Assembly: GCF_047496725.1 (NCBI RefSeq) | Contig: NC_132971.1 | Coordinates: 18,594,001 to 18,658,000, forward strand | DNA length: 64,000 nucleotides | Source of the DNA: Anoplolepis gracilipes | Taxonomy: Eukaryota > Arthropoda > Insecta > Hymenoptera > Formicidae | Direction: 5' to 3' | Shown here: piece by piece, positions 1 through 12,797 of the stretch | How positions within the stretch are numbered: position 1 is the first letter of the stretch | Layout: the number at the start of each line of letters is the position of its first letter | Translations under genes and position numbers: made by a program | The notes under the pieces: generated by a model | Told to the model about the DNA's origin: nothing | What the model saw: only the letters and a program-made list of their open reading frames with translations | Database searches by the model: none

Positions 1-1604
1 GCGCTTTATTATATAAAAGAGAGAAAAATTATCTAATTATAATCATAACCATAAAAAACAATGAAAAATTTTTTATTACAGTTTTTGTATACATCCTGTT
101 CTTATTTTACTGCAGTACGTATAATGGTCAACGAAAATGTTATAGATTAAATAAAAAATGTTTTGAAATACATGGTAAAGTATATTTATCTTGCTAGCGT
201 TTTTGTATTTTATAAATATTAAATACATTATTTAGATCGTTGAATATGTAAATGTAACACTAGAAATTATATAGTAAAATAAATAATTCTATTTTATTCT
301 CTGCGATCATTGTGTATACTATTTATATTATTTGATTTTGGCTTTTTTATATTCCACATAAAAATTTTGTAATATCTAAAAAACTTGTCGTATACAATAT
401 GGAAATGTACATTCCATGAATAATCCTTATTTTTGTATTCAGATATAAAAAATAATGTTTTTGAAAAGCTATCGAGTATAATTTTAACAAATAAGTAGAA
501 ATATATTTAAAAAGTTAAGTTTTAAGCCATATATTAAGTTAATCCTATTTCTATCAATAGTTTAATATATCCTTCTTTAACACAATTATATATATATATA
601 TAACATATTTTATGTTAATATTTTATATTATATATATAATATTTTAATTATATTTATTATATTTATAAAAGTTTTTAAAGCTAGTAAAATTAAAATTAAA
701 ATCCAATAAATTAATTAGAACATTTACTGACTAAATTAAATCTGTTTACCTTATATGTATAATGAAATCTATTTGTAATTTTTGATAGTCTTTAAAAAAT
801 ACACTTTTTTATTAAAATATTGTATGGATATTATTCCAACTTAGTAAGCTTCTTTTAACACATTATAATGTTTTACTTATCTGTAGAATTACAATTTTCC
901 CTTCTCTCAGAAAATGCACAGCAACTCACAAATATATTACATAAACAAAACTCGACACTTGTTAGAAATACCGGATAACATTCAGTGTAACACATTTTAA
1001 TACACATGTTCCTTTCACATGAGGTATGTGTATTAAATTATAAAATATGGAAGACATATGATGCGAGGGATAGTACACGCTCAGTTATAAGAGGGAACGC
1101 CTTATGGTACTTATAAGCAGAAACACTTTATTGCAATATCTACACCAAGAATCAAGAAAAACATCTAAAAAAAAGTGATAGATAATTTATCAGAATCTAC
1201 GGTTTCATTTTTCTATAATATTTAGAATATGAAAATAGATAATACCTTTTAGATATCATAGCTATTATTCAGTTTCTTTATTATTCTGTTTATATTTTAT
1301 TGATCATTATTGTATGTTAGGAAAGAAATTTTTATTTATTAAATATTTAGACGCGCAGCACCATCTCTCATCATATAATAATTTTATCGATGTATATATC
1401 ATAATTATGCGAGACGAAACACATTGTGTTACAATATATAACATACTTACATAAATTTTCTCTTACCTACATACATATCTGTTATCGCTACATGTCTTTT
1501 GACCATTTATAACGGTTTTTCTGGAAAAGTGTCTACTTCAAATAATAATTAATTAATTTTTACGATATTATATGAGTATATAAGATACAAAGTATATTGT
1601 AGTC
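1..1604. other. 5' spacer of OR-A
   Basis: No gene is visible here. From about 340 onward the sequence matches 22,414-23,697 base for base apart from scattered differences, so it belongs to the duplicated OR-A block. Before 340 no match to the rest of the window was noticed. A TATA-like tatataag lies at about 1578, only some 27 bases before the OR-A start codon; the matching stretch is kept before OR-A2. Confidence 0.6.
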
Positions 1605-2906
1605 ATGCGAGGAAAATTGATGTTAGAAAAAATTATTTTTTTTGTGAAATTAAGTTTGTTTCCAATTTGGGGTTGGCCACTATCAAAAGACGCGACAAAA
1701 TTGAAAATAGCTTGCATGAAATTATATCATTATTTATGTATTTTTATATTAATGTGTTTAGAAATACCAATGATATATACTATTATAAACCATCTTAATG
1801 ATTTTATAGTTTTAGTAGAGTTAATTTTGGAACTAAGCGCCATTACTCATACTATTGGAAATTTCATCTGTCACAGAATTAATAAACGTCATATACAAGT
1901 AAGTGCTATTTATATGTATTTAGTATCGAAAAACTTAAATGCAAATTAGTAAGGAAATCAAGAGCGTTTTATTACTATACTCTTTTATATCAATAATATG
2001 TATTACTGTTTGCAGTATGTTACTTTTGAAATGATACGTTTTTCTAAATTAATTGAGCCACACGAAGATATAATTATTCAACGATATATTGACAAACTTA
2101 TCTTATTTCATGCTGCATCTATATTAAATGTCTATACAGCTTTTACAGTAGTCGCTTTTATTATACCCATTACAATGGATCAACCGTTTCCATTAATAAC
2201 CGAATATCCGTTCGATGTATCTTATCAACCGCTAAAAACTATTATCTATATACATCAAGTTGTGGCCGGATTATATGTAGCAGGACAACTAAGTAGCAAT
2301 ATTTTCATGGCTCTTTTGCTTTGGCTTGCATCCGCAAGAATTGAAATATTAACAGATGAATTGCGGAAAACCACAGATGTTTTTCATTTGGTCAAATGTA
2401 TTAAAAAGCATCACTATTTGCTCAAGTGAATATCATCCACTTTACATTTTTATAATTGCAAACACTATGACTCCTGTACATGTTGCAAATTTCTCAAATA
2501 TTTAAGAAATATACATATATTGTAATTTAAACAACCAACAATAAAGTTTAATTATTATATTTTATAAATAAATGAAAAAAATCTTACATATAAAATCTTG
2601 GTGTATGTGGGTATATCAAAAGTCATATTATTGCTTATATTATGTGATTTGTTAAAAATCATTTAAGTAATGTGAATTTTAAATGTTTAACACTTATTTA
2701 GATTTGCAACTGAAACTGCTATTGCTGCTCGTCCTTTTGCACTAACAACTATATGTTGTAGTACAACAAGCATGGTAATACTCGGTATTTTGCTTCTTAT
2801 CGTAAGTACACTATATTAATAAAAAGTTATTTTTTCATAGATTTACTTCATTATAAATTTATATTCTTTTATAGATTTTTTTGCAAATTATTCCTTTGTA
2901 GAACTT

Positions 2907-2970
<64 letters not shown>

Positions 2971-3540
2971 GTATCCCATTTTAATTCCTCCAGGCGAATA
3001 TCTCGAAAACCAAGCCCGGGAGAGGAAAATATTTCAGGCAAAAGTTGTTCGATTTCGAGGGGGCCATAAGATGGTACCATTGGTCTGACCTTGAAGAGTC
3101 ATTTGAAGGTCACATGAACGTCATGTTTAATTTTTTAAATGGGACACCCTGTATATTATTGCATAATTTTGTAGCTTATCTCGAGAGCTTTCCAAAACAC
3201 AATAATAAAATATTTTTTCATTAAATACTTTTCGAGTTATAAGGCTTCAAAGTTGCAGTATTTTGACATAAAATACAAGATATCTCGTAAAATATTCATT
3301 TTTCAATTATTTTACCCTAATACTTTTATGCGCATAATAATGAGACGAATCAATTGGTGTAAAGAAAACACATAGTTATCTGTAAGAAAAAATTTGAATT
3401 TGCAACTAGCAGTTACACATTTTTACTTTAACATAATTATGTATTTTAATTCGAAATCAAACAACTTTTGCCTGAAACATTTTTCTCTCCCGGGCTTGGT
3501 TTTCGAGATATTCGACTGGAGGAATTAAAATGGAACACCT

Positions 3541-3580
<40 letters not shown>

Positions 3581-6416
3581 GACTTCTCAAATCCCTGCAT
3601 TTGCCCTTCGACCCACGAGAAAACCACGGCTCAAAACCGTGAATGAGGCAGTCTTCTTAAAGAACAGTAATTCTTCAAAGTGGATTTTAAAATCACCTTC
3701 AAGAGACGTCGCTCCTTCTAATTAATAAACTGAAAAAAACATTTCAACAGAAAACAATGTCAAACATCAATCGATACACCCGAGAAATCAAAACCATTCA
3801 AATCTTTCCAGCGAACTCTCAAAACAAAATAGCCCCTTTTAAATTTGAAATTCAAACATTTTAACAAAATAATTTTTTTTATTGAGAGACTACACTCTCT
3901 AGAATTCTCTAAAATTAGAAGGACTTAGCTGGTTTTGAAGAAGTTGTATCGCTGCATCTCTTTCTCGGAGTTTTTTTTGTGTTCTCTCCTGTTCTGCTCT
4001 CCTTTCCTGCCTCAATTGCGCCACACTTCCAGAAGAAGAGCCCGTTGTATTTCTGGCTCCACTGTGGACGCTGGCGTCTGAGAACGGATCCTTCTCGGAG
4101 AGTGTGTAATCGACATTGTTTGAATTTTTTTATTTCTCTGCACACACACTAATTCACTTATAATATCTTCTGACGGATAGACCCCGTTACGTGGATCGTT
4201 TATCCCAGAAGAGCCCCCAAAATGTTACGTCCGCGGAACGATTTCAATATTATTTTCCGAATGCGCGCGACGCAACTATTCGTTTTCCCTTCTCACACTC
4301 GCGCACACGCAATAAAGGGAAACTTCTTTAAATATACAACGATCTTTATCAAGATAATATTTATACAGATTATAATTATAATTCTTATTAGCAATCTTTA
4401 TCGATTGAAGTCCAGAACGAGACTCTCAAAATTCTTTTTTCAAATATCCATCTCTATGCGACGCTCCTTCGATTGTCTTCTACTTGAAAATCAATATATT
4501 GATTTTCCGACTCAGCTGAGAGTCAATCGATACTTCTTTCGTTACACGGAAGATACAGACGCAACAATATATACAATACATACAATACTCAAGTTATCAA
4601 TTATACTTAAGATATATTGTAAATCGTATACAGTGATATATACATATAGATAATAATGGAAAAGATTCTCATTTTAATATAATACAATTTAACAATCATT
4701 TTTATTTCAACCACTTAAGTCACATTATCAAATGTAAAATAAAAATTATATTATACAGAAAAAAAGAATATTCTTATTTTGATAATGTCTTTAATTTTAA
4801 AATATAAATTTTGAAATGAGATTACTTTGCGTTAAACAAGGAAAATTTTCTTATATAAAGACATTTTATATAGTTCAACCAATAAAAATATATTCTTGTT
4901 ATTTCAAAATAATTTTTTTGAATGGAGAGGAAAAAATGCATAAAAAATAACACATATTCAAATTAAAAATTATAATTTTCTTGGAGTCAAAATAATTATT
5001 ATATTTTTAAAATGATAATTATAATATTAAAACATGATTATAATATTGTTGAAATTTAAGATTTTTAAATTCTTCTAAGAAAATTATAAATCGTTGAGTA
5101 TATATTAAACAACAAACGCGTTTATATGAGTATATAAGTTTTAATTTGACATTTATTTTTTTCTGTGTATGTATTACAAAAATATTGTATTTACCTATAT
5201 TTTTGTCAATAATTTAAGAGCAATTTAGTTGCAGCAATTTTTCACTCTAAAATTTTTATTGCTTTTATTTTATTGATTCTCTCTATTTAATGTCGTTACC
5301 ACCTAAATAATCATTGTGATATTTTAGATTGTTTAACTATAGACATACTTTATACTTATTTGCGCATAAAAGAAATATACCTATATAAATGTAGTAGATA
5401 TGTATAGTATGTACAAAAAGTTTTTGGAGTGATTTTTCGTAAGACATAGTAACGCTATTTCTCAAACAACTAGAACTTGATAGAACAGACCTTCCTTTAC
5501 AACACATCAGAAAATGTATTTCAATCTACCACTGAGCTGCCTGAAATTTTTATACATATAGAAGAAGATCTGTTCTACCGAGTTTCATAGATGTTCGAGA
5601 AGTAGATCTGCTAATGTGTTCTACAAAAATCATTCTGGGAACATTTGTATACACAATATAATTCAATTAATAACGAATCAAAAATTTTAATGTAAAAAAA
5701 ACATAAATAAAGATATGCCAAATTTCACCTATTTTATCATATTTTTTGAAACAGAATCGATCTAAGCTATTAATAATAAAATATATCGGTTTAGTTTTGA
5801 CCGGTTTATCAGAAGTATTTGCGTACACATGGCCAGCAGAACAGTTAATTTACACAGTAAGTTATACTTATTACTAAAAATTATTATAAATTAATTTAAC
5901 TCATGTTTATTATTTTTCCAGAGCCAAGATGTCGCACAGGCAGCGTTCGATATAGCTTGGTACGATCAATCAATTAAAGTACAGAAATGTATACAAATTA
6001 TTATACGAAGAAGTCAAAAACCAATAACGGTTGCAATAGCTTGTCTTATGCCCACATTATCTCTTAATTATTTTGCATCGGTGAGAAAGATTTCAAATTG
6101 ATTGAATTGATCAAACGTAGTTATCATATTGATAGCATCAATTATTTAGCTATTGTCATATACAATCCGTATTGATTCCAATTTATATTGATATTTTATT
6201 AACAAGTTTTAATAATATTTGACATAAACTAACATAAACTATAACTACAAAGATATAAAAATATATGCATATTTTTATTAATAAAAATTTTCATATTTCT
6301 TGACACAATGAAAACTTAATTATCATATATTTGTATATATTTATATGTTTCAGTACTGTTCGACTATAATCTCCTTTTTCACAACATTTCGAGCATTTCT
6401 AGATGATGACGAATAA
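1605..6416 (+). CDS. OR-A: insect odorant receptor, six exons, 375 aa
   Basis: Predicted olfactory ligand-gated channel subunit of the 7tm_6 family; such receptors sit in sensory neuron dendrites and pair with the co-receptor Orco. Exons: 1605-1898, 2016-2425, 2702-2801, 5755-5856, 5922-6080 and 6354-6416, all with GT-AG borders and an unbroken frame. Hydrophobic stretches lie near residues 38-60, 65-85, 122-148, 168-200, 248-268, 273-298 and 338-363, as expected for seven membrane segments. The C-terminal part shows the family pattern: YTWPAEQL, then an AWYDQS block, then RRSQKPITV, then SLNYFAS. The start is the first in-frame ATG and lines up with the other six genes. Intron 3 is 2.9 kb because of transposon insertions absent from OR-A2. 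Exon borders are inferred from splice signals and paralogue comparison. The ligand is unknown. Confidence 0.9.
2912..2966. repeat. (TA)n microsatellite in OR-A intron 3
   Basis: Uninterrupted TA dinucleotides. OR-A2 has a shorter TA run at the matching place (about 24,970-25,003), which marks where the extra 1.7 kb of OR-A was inserted. Confidence 0.9.
2967..3542. mobile_element. TA-flanked composite inverted-repeat element
   Basis: The left arm (about 2967-3065) and the right arm (about 3450-3542) are near-perfect reverse complements; both carry the cggg-containing block ctctcccgggcttggttttc on one strand or the other. The ends are CAGAGTATCCCAT and, reversed, CAAGGTGTTCCAT, with TA outside each. 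A second outward end, GGGACACCCTG followed by TA, lies at 3141-3151, so 2967-3151 could be a smaller element of its own with ends CAGAGTATCCCATTTTAA and CAGGGTGTCCCATTTAAA. There is no coding capacity. It is absent from OR-A2, so it inserted after the duplication or was lost there. Confidence 0.8.
3577..4222 (-). mobile_element. 5' internal part of an LTR retrotransposon (leader and gag start), truncated
   Basis: On the minus strand, a leader follows the LTR and primer-binding site. A short open stretch then begins near 4109 and, after a frame change around 4030, encodes a charged Gln/Arg/Glu-rich segment ending near 3915. That composition is typical of gag N-termini in insect Ty3/gypsy-type elements, but the family call is inference. 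The rest of the element (pol, second LTR) is missing; the remnant ends at the TA tract near 3576. It is broken and not functional. Confidence 0.6.
4202..4219 (-). promoter_or_regulatory. Primer-binding site resembling the tRNA-Pro type
   Basis: Read on the minus strand, TGGGGGCTCTTCTGGGAT begins three bases after the LTR end. It differs at two positions from the well-known tRNA-Pro primer-binding site. Its place directly beside the LTR fixes the element's orientation as minus. Confidence 0.75.
4223..4566 (-). repeat. 5' LTR of the retrotransposon remnant
   Basis: On the minus strand the block starts TGTTGCG and ends CGTAACA, giving the usual TG...CA ends and a short inverted repeat (TGTTRCG). 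It is 344 bases long and is followed at once by the primer-binding site. An open frame crossing it (4222-4653, +) is not a gene. Because the element is truncated, no target-site duplication can be tested. Confidence 0.75.
5407..5655. mobile_element. Old short inverted-repeat element in OR-A intron 3
   Basis: The outer arms (gtacaaaaagtttttgg... and ...cattctgggaacatttgtata) and the inner arms around tagaacagacctt and agatctgttcta are imperfect reverse complements. The same element sits at about 25,826-26,076 in OR-A2, so it predates the duplication. Confidence 0.55.
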
Positions 6417-8578
6417 AAACAATGTATAGATTCAATGTAATCATTGTAGTAATTGATGTTTACACGAAAGAAATTTATATTGTATCACATACATTATTAT
6501 ATAAACATAAATTTCTGAACCAATAATTATATATTGTTTGATTTTAAAATTCTTATAAATAAAGTTACTTTTATTACAGATTCAAATATTATTTATGAAA
6601 AACAGTGATACATTCTATCTATTTTTCATATTAATAATACATATTTTTATATTTTATTATATTCAGAAAATCATTTTTACATATACGTGAAGTTAATATC
6701 TAATATTGTTATAACATACATCAGTAAATACCGCATTAATTAAGTACAGATATATGTATAATTACCAATGATACATATTAATAAGTATATTATAAATACA
6801 TTGCATAGTGCATATTTATATATTAATTCGCTATTTTATTAAAGTAGTAGTTCTAATTGTAATACTGATAGTAACGGATCTGAACCATTTCTTATCTTAT
6901 TCATATATTTATTCATTATCAACTAAAAACTATCTTACATGCATCAATGTATGCTTAAAATAGTAACAGCGGTATTAAAAAAAAAATGCAAATGCTCAAA
7001 AGGTAATTGCATTGTCTCTTAATAAAAATAAATCTCATACATGTCTAAAATTATTATAGTTCATTTTACATGAATAAAAACTAGCTTGATCATGAGATGA
7101 TTATAAACTGCAGAAATGCGTATTAATCATAAATGTATTACATATAAATAGAGTTTCGTCCTATCTTTGCCTTAAGTTTCTGCATGCCAAAATAAATAGC
7201 ATATAGATAAAGAGATAGCAAATTTTCCCCTTATGCACATTCGTGTACGTTTCTTTCGGCGATTGCACGATTGTACATGCGTGAGAAAGAAAAATATACC
7301 TTTTATCCTATCTACTTATCTTAATACACAGAAAGATAGATAAAACTCTATCTATATGTAATATATCTATTGTATTAATATAAAAATCTTTTAATTATTA
7401 ACAACAGATAAAAATTATAACATACAATAATTTTGAAATATAACAACTTACAGATTCAAAATATTTTTTCTTCCAAAATTTGCATCATTAAAATTGCTAC
7501 ATTATCAAATGTACATAATGATTTCACAATATGAAAAGTAAAAAGTAAAAAAATTAAATGAAAATCCAGAATCCAGAAAAGTGATGTAATCTTACAAATA
7601 AAAATTATCGAAAGCCTCAAATTTCTGCCATTAGAAAATATAATTTTCTGTTATAAAATCCTCAATAATAAGGAAAAAGAAATTCCAAAGTTTCATATCA
7701 AGTTTCAAAATAAATTTATATAATTTTTATAATTTTGAGATAAAATATTGATAATATTATAATGTGAAATAGTTCATCTTGCTAACTATGTATTTCTAGA
7801 TATATTTATATAAACTTTGTTTTAGTTTAATGAGTTTTGCATTTCAATTTTTAAAAAGTATTTTTAAAAAATGAGAAATTTTCTATATATACACAATTAC
7901 ACATATTTATTCTTTTTATTATTGATTAATTACTTTTCCATACCTGTCAACGATATTTTTCTGTATATTTTTTACATTACACTTTTTCAAGAAAAATATT
8001 TTTACAATGTAATTGTAGAAAAAATAAACACAATTGTATTTATAAAATCTCAACTACTAATACACTAAATAGATTTAGTTAACGTCTTTGCGTGTCTTCA
8101 CAAAATAATGATATATATAACTACAATACTATAAAGATTGTTCGTGTTATAAATAAGTTTAGTTTTTCAGCTTCCTACATAAAATTGAATATTATAAAAT
8201 ATTGCAGATTCATGATTATCGTGTAAAGAAACATTACAATTGTAGAAATTCTCTTATATTTTTCTCCTATATTATACATTAGTTTTGATAAATCGCACTA
8301 TTCTTTCGTGAAATCACTATTACAAATTTATTACTCGCAGCACCTATAAAACATAATCAAGCAAGTCAATGTACATGTTCCCTGCAAAATATCTTTCTCT
8401 TATAATACTGCGTATATAAATTACGTATTGAGCTATGCTATTACACATTAAATATGTATGTATTATAAACCAACGAAAGCTTGTAGCTGTGGCAGAGAAG
8501 ACATAATACGAGAAACAGTTGAGAACGAATATAGTTCTGACGATTATTATATTGATAAGCTCCGCTGTGTGTGTAATT
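6417..8578. other. Spacer between OR-A and OR-B
   Basis: No gene is supported. A polyadenylation-like aataaa lies near 6560. Up to about 8048 the stretch is duplicated at 26,837-28,483. The 65-codon open frame at 7871-8068 is broken by indels in the copy and is therefore not coding. Confidence 0.6.
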
Positions 8579-11500
8579 ATGACAAGTAAAATAACACCGG
8601 AAACCACAGTCAAATTTACGAAAATAATGATTACATTATGTTTTTCACTGCCACCTTTGAAGAGTGCAACTAGATTTCAAGTGATACGTTTTAAAATTCT
8701 ACGCTTCTTATTCAGTGTGCATATAATAATATCAATTGTGCCCATAATATATACTATTTTTAACAGTGACTACAATCTACCAAGAAAAACAAAGATGTTT
8801 TGCTTAGTGGTACCCTTTATGCAAGCCCTATGGAATATGTTTCTTTTTGCACTGCATTATGATCGATTGCAAGTAAAAAATATCAAAGTGATAGTGAACT
8901 AATTTTAGATAAGCCTTTATTAATCTATTGTATGCAACTTTGTATTAAATAGATTAAATATTGTACTTAACACACTATATAACATTATTAATCACACACA
9001 AAAAAGCTTTACAAATATTATTCTATAAATAATCTTTTTATCAGCGCTCTACATTAATAATTTTAAATTAAAAAAAATATACATATATATTTAATGAAAA
9101 TATGTATATACATATACATATATATTTTTTCATAGATTTATTGTCGTTATTTGTAACTCCAAATTTAATTTTTACATTGTTTAAATTATACAAAAACTGC
9201 ATGTACATTTTATGTATTTTACATTTATATATTCTAAGTCGAAATGTCGAATTAAATTTCAGTATTTGATGTCGGAAGTGGAGCATTATTTCAAATGTGC
9301 AGAAAAACACGAGAAAGAAATTTACCAACAGTACGTCGACAAATGTAAAGTGTTTTATGCGAGCTCTACCACAGCGGTTTTCTTCACTGGGATTGCATCA
9401 ATAATGGCTCCGTTGATATTGCCCGATCAGATGTTTCCCGTAGAAGCAACGTATCCTTTCAATGTGGAACGTGAACCAATGAAAACTATTATTTATATAA
9501 GTCAATCCCTCGTTCTTTGGCAGACTTTTTCGAGTGTTTGCAACTGTTGTCTTGTCGGTCTTTTTATATGGTTTACCACAGCTCGTTTCGAAATCTTGTC
9601 AAATCAATATCGAAGCGTCACTAGCATTTACGACATCATCGCAAGTATACGACAACATATAAAACTGTTAAGGTAATAAAATAATGTTTTTTCTTGTATT
9701 TTAACTTTATATTGTATTTAATTACGTTTCTTATGAAGAGAAACGCAGTAATGTTCCGACTATAGTAGAACTTAATAATACCTTTTCTTTCAGCATTCTT
9801 CTCACGTGCAAAATATTCGCACCTTATATGTATCTTAAGGCTCCCGAGTAGTCGCTGAGAAACTCTGAATTGATGATAGCGAGTGGCAATAATCATAACT
9901 GCGGTAGGAATAAGAACTCTGTCATTATGTTCTTTTTTATATCGCATTGTCTATCATTTTTTCTCTATTTGTGTCGCATTGACGTTTAAAATTGACGTTT
10001 TGACAGCCAAATTATTCTTGCGTGTCATTTTTAAATGAAAAGGTATTTCAATGAAACAACACTATAAATCGCTTCAGCACATTTGTAAAATACTCCGAAA
10101 ATTAAGCTTAGCAAGGAATATACTATGTGAAAGGAACATTTTCCATTTTTTTTAGACAGCTGACAAACCGCTTTTCCCATATAAGTAGACTTATTTTGAC
10201 AGTCATTTTACACGACTATTTATTATATAACTATCAAGGGAAAGCTTAGTTTACGGACAATTTTACAAGTGTGCTAAAGCGATCTGTAGTCTTGTTTTAT
10301 CGAAATATCTTTTTATTTAAAAATGGCACGCAAGAATTCTCAGAGTATTATTTCTCGCTTGCAATATGGCCGCGGTGACTACTGGGGAGCCTTAATATCT
10401 TTTTCACTACGTGATTTAAAATGTTTGTTAATTTAAATGCAATTTACTAATTATTTTTATGTTAAGAAAACGTATAGCACAACGTTATGCACAAATCACA
10501 GGATCTAGTAATTCAAGTAACAAAGTATCGTGATATATTAACTGCTAATTAATAATTCTAATTTGAAATTTAATAATAGAATTTTTTCAATATATTTATT
10601 TGGTAGTACGTTAAATATTTCGTGGCAATAATTATTAACTTTTGTACAAGATTTGCTTCCTGTAACTTATAACACTCTGTTATTCACACGCTGTCGTTCA
10701 TCTTGTTGTCATTCGTAAGAAGAGAATCAAGTGATAATGAGTCATTTTGTATTATCGCATTAAGGCTCATCTACATAGGTTGCTATTCGTACAACTTGCA
10801 ACTGCAGAGAACGCAAACGATGCATTTGCAAATTGCAAAAAATTAGTTTGTCTAATTTATTGCGTGCAATGAATTTACGTCTGTGTGGATCTTGTATAAT
10901 TTTTATTTAATTTTTTACTTATAAAGTTTTTACAAACAATTGCAGTTTTCTGCCGATCCCAATGGATAACATATTGAAAATATAGTGCAAATTTTGTTTA
11001 TAATGTACATTTAAATTATTAAAATGTTATAAATTTTTTATATTGACAGTAATATAACTTAACGATATATTATTCTACATTTGTGTTTGCAAATTTCATA
11101 TAGCGACTTATGTATATGACTTTTTTTGATATTGACGAACATTATGTAATATCAAATACAATTACTCCTAACTTATTTAATTAATTAATTTCTTAATGTT
11201 CTTATTTATCTTATAATCTTATTATTGCATTTTTAAATCATATTAGAAGTCTTATTGAGGAAAAAATGTATCAAAATACAAATAATTAATAGTGCAATTA
11301 TTAATGGTACAGCAATAAACAACAAATTATTTTAGATTTGCTCAAGAGGTAATAATTGCCGTTCGTTTAGCAATATTAACGGTAATAATCGCTTGTACAT
11401 GCTCGATTGTAGCTGGTGGTTTAATAATTATAAGCGTAAGTAGTTATTTGTATTGTTTATTATCATATTGACTTTTTTATATAATTTATGTTATATGTAA

Positions 11501-11765
11501 CGGTTGTATGTGACTTAGTTGTATTTAAAGTAAAGATTATATTTTCTTTATTCGATTTCGGCGGTTAAATTATTAAAATGTTATATATTTTTATATTGAC
11601 AGTAATAAAACTTAGAAATCTCCTCTACAAAGTGATATTTTATTTATTTTGTTTAGGTTTACTTGTTTTGAAATAATAATTATTTACTTTCAATGCACAA
11701 TTTCGTTCGTTATATATCAAATTAACATATCATATATATTTATTTATATGTAACTTTTATATACA

Positions 11766-11811
<46 letters not shown>

Positions 11812-12797
11812 GTATTCTATATCCTATTATTGTCTACCAAAAAATAAATATTTAAATCATCAGATTTCCATAACTCCCTATATTACTTAAATTACTATTT
11901 CTATAACTTATTTATAAATTATACTAATACTATGTATTATTATACGTACAGGAAAGCACATTAATGGACAAATCACAATTCATAATTCTATGTATAGCTG
12001 GATTTATGGAAGTTTATGCGTATGCTTGGCCAGCCGATTACTTGATGGACGCAGTAAGTTGCATCAAAAAACACATCAGTATAATTCAAGTAATAGACCT
12101 AAATATAAATTTAGGTACATTATATATATAAAATATATATATTCTTTATGTAAATATTAAATTACATATTTTTTGTATAAGTGACATCTTTCTGTCATTT
12201 ACAATTAGTTTGATTTAGTTTTAATTTTAATGATTAATGTTGATCATCTTATTCTAATTTGCATATTATTTACTAGAGCACAAATGTTGCAAAAGCAGTA
12301 TATGAATCACTGTGGTACAATAAAAACGCAATATTTCAAAGAAATATATTATTTATCTTGTTCAGAAGTCAAACACCAATAGCCGTCTCAGTTTCTTCTA
12401 TGTTACCAGTTTTATCATTAAATTATTACGCATCGGTAAAATCTCACAATCAACATATTCTTCTTACACAATTAATATATATAAGTAAAAAGATTAACTT
12501 TGAATTCATTAACTCATTCTAATATCTTGTTAAACAGAAGATTTTCTAGTAAATTTAAAACAAAAACAAAAATCCAACACGTACAGATATTACGTTTTCT
12601 TCGACCTATTTCGGAAATATTATTTTAAGTCATAAATTTCAAAATTTTTGTCCCTCTTTTTCTTAAAAATGCTATTATTATTCATTTAACTTCCACATTA
12701 AAGCAAGAAAACATTAATGTTCTTATTTTACATATTTCAGTACGTATCAACAGCTTTCTCTTACTTAATGACATTGCGAGTAGTACTTCTACAATGA
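8579..12797 (+). CDS. OR-B: insect odorant receptor, six exons, 373 aa
   Basis: Same family and architecture as OR-A but clearly diverged, and without a copy elsewhere in the window. Exons: 8579-8872, 9263-9672, 11336-11435, 11952-12053, 12277-12435 and 12741-12797. I chose the ATG at 8579, 20 codons inside the longest frame, because it makes exon 1 exactly 98 codons as in all the paralogues. Family signature: YAWPADYL in exon 4, then SLWYN, FRSQTPIAV and SLNYYAS in exon 5. The last exon ends VVLLQ. Intron 2 (1.66 kb) is enlarged by the TTAA-flanked insertion at 9839-10391. Olfactory role is inferred from the family; the ligand is unknown. Confidence 0.88.
9839..10391. mobile_element. piggyBac-like non-autonomous element, 553 bp
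   Basis: Bounded by TTAA at 9835-9838 and 10392-10395. The ends are GGCTCCCGAGTAGTCGC and, reversed, GGCTCCCCAGTAGTCACCGC. TTAA target sites are the hallmark of piggyBac-type transposition. There is no transposase frame, so it would need one supplied elsewhere. It lies in intron 2 of OR-B. Confidence 0.8.
11768..11806. repeat. (TA)n microsatellite in OR-B intron 3
   Basis: Pure TA repeat after a short tatatgtata lead. Confidence 0.85.

Noticed and set aside
1578..1585. TATA box for OR-A
   Set aside because: Only about 27 bases before the start codon, which would leave almost no 5' UTR; many such strings occur by chance in this AT-rich DNA.
4222..4653. 143-codon + frame
   Set aside because: It runs antisense through the retroelement LTR and into a TA-rich intron; composition is not protein-like.
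7871..8068. 65-codon open frame after OR-A
   Set aside because: The duplicated copy near 28,310-28,480 has indels and stops in it, so it is not under coding constraint.
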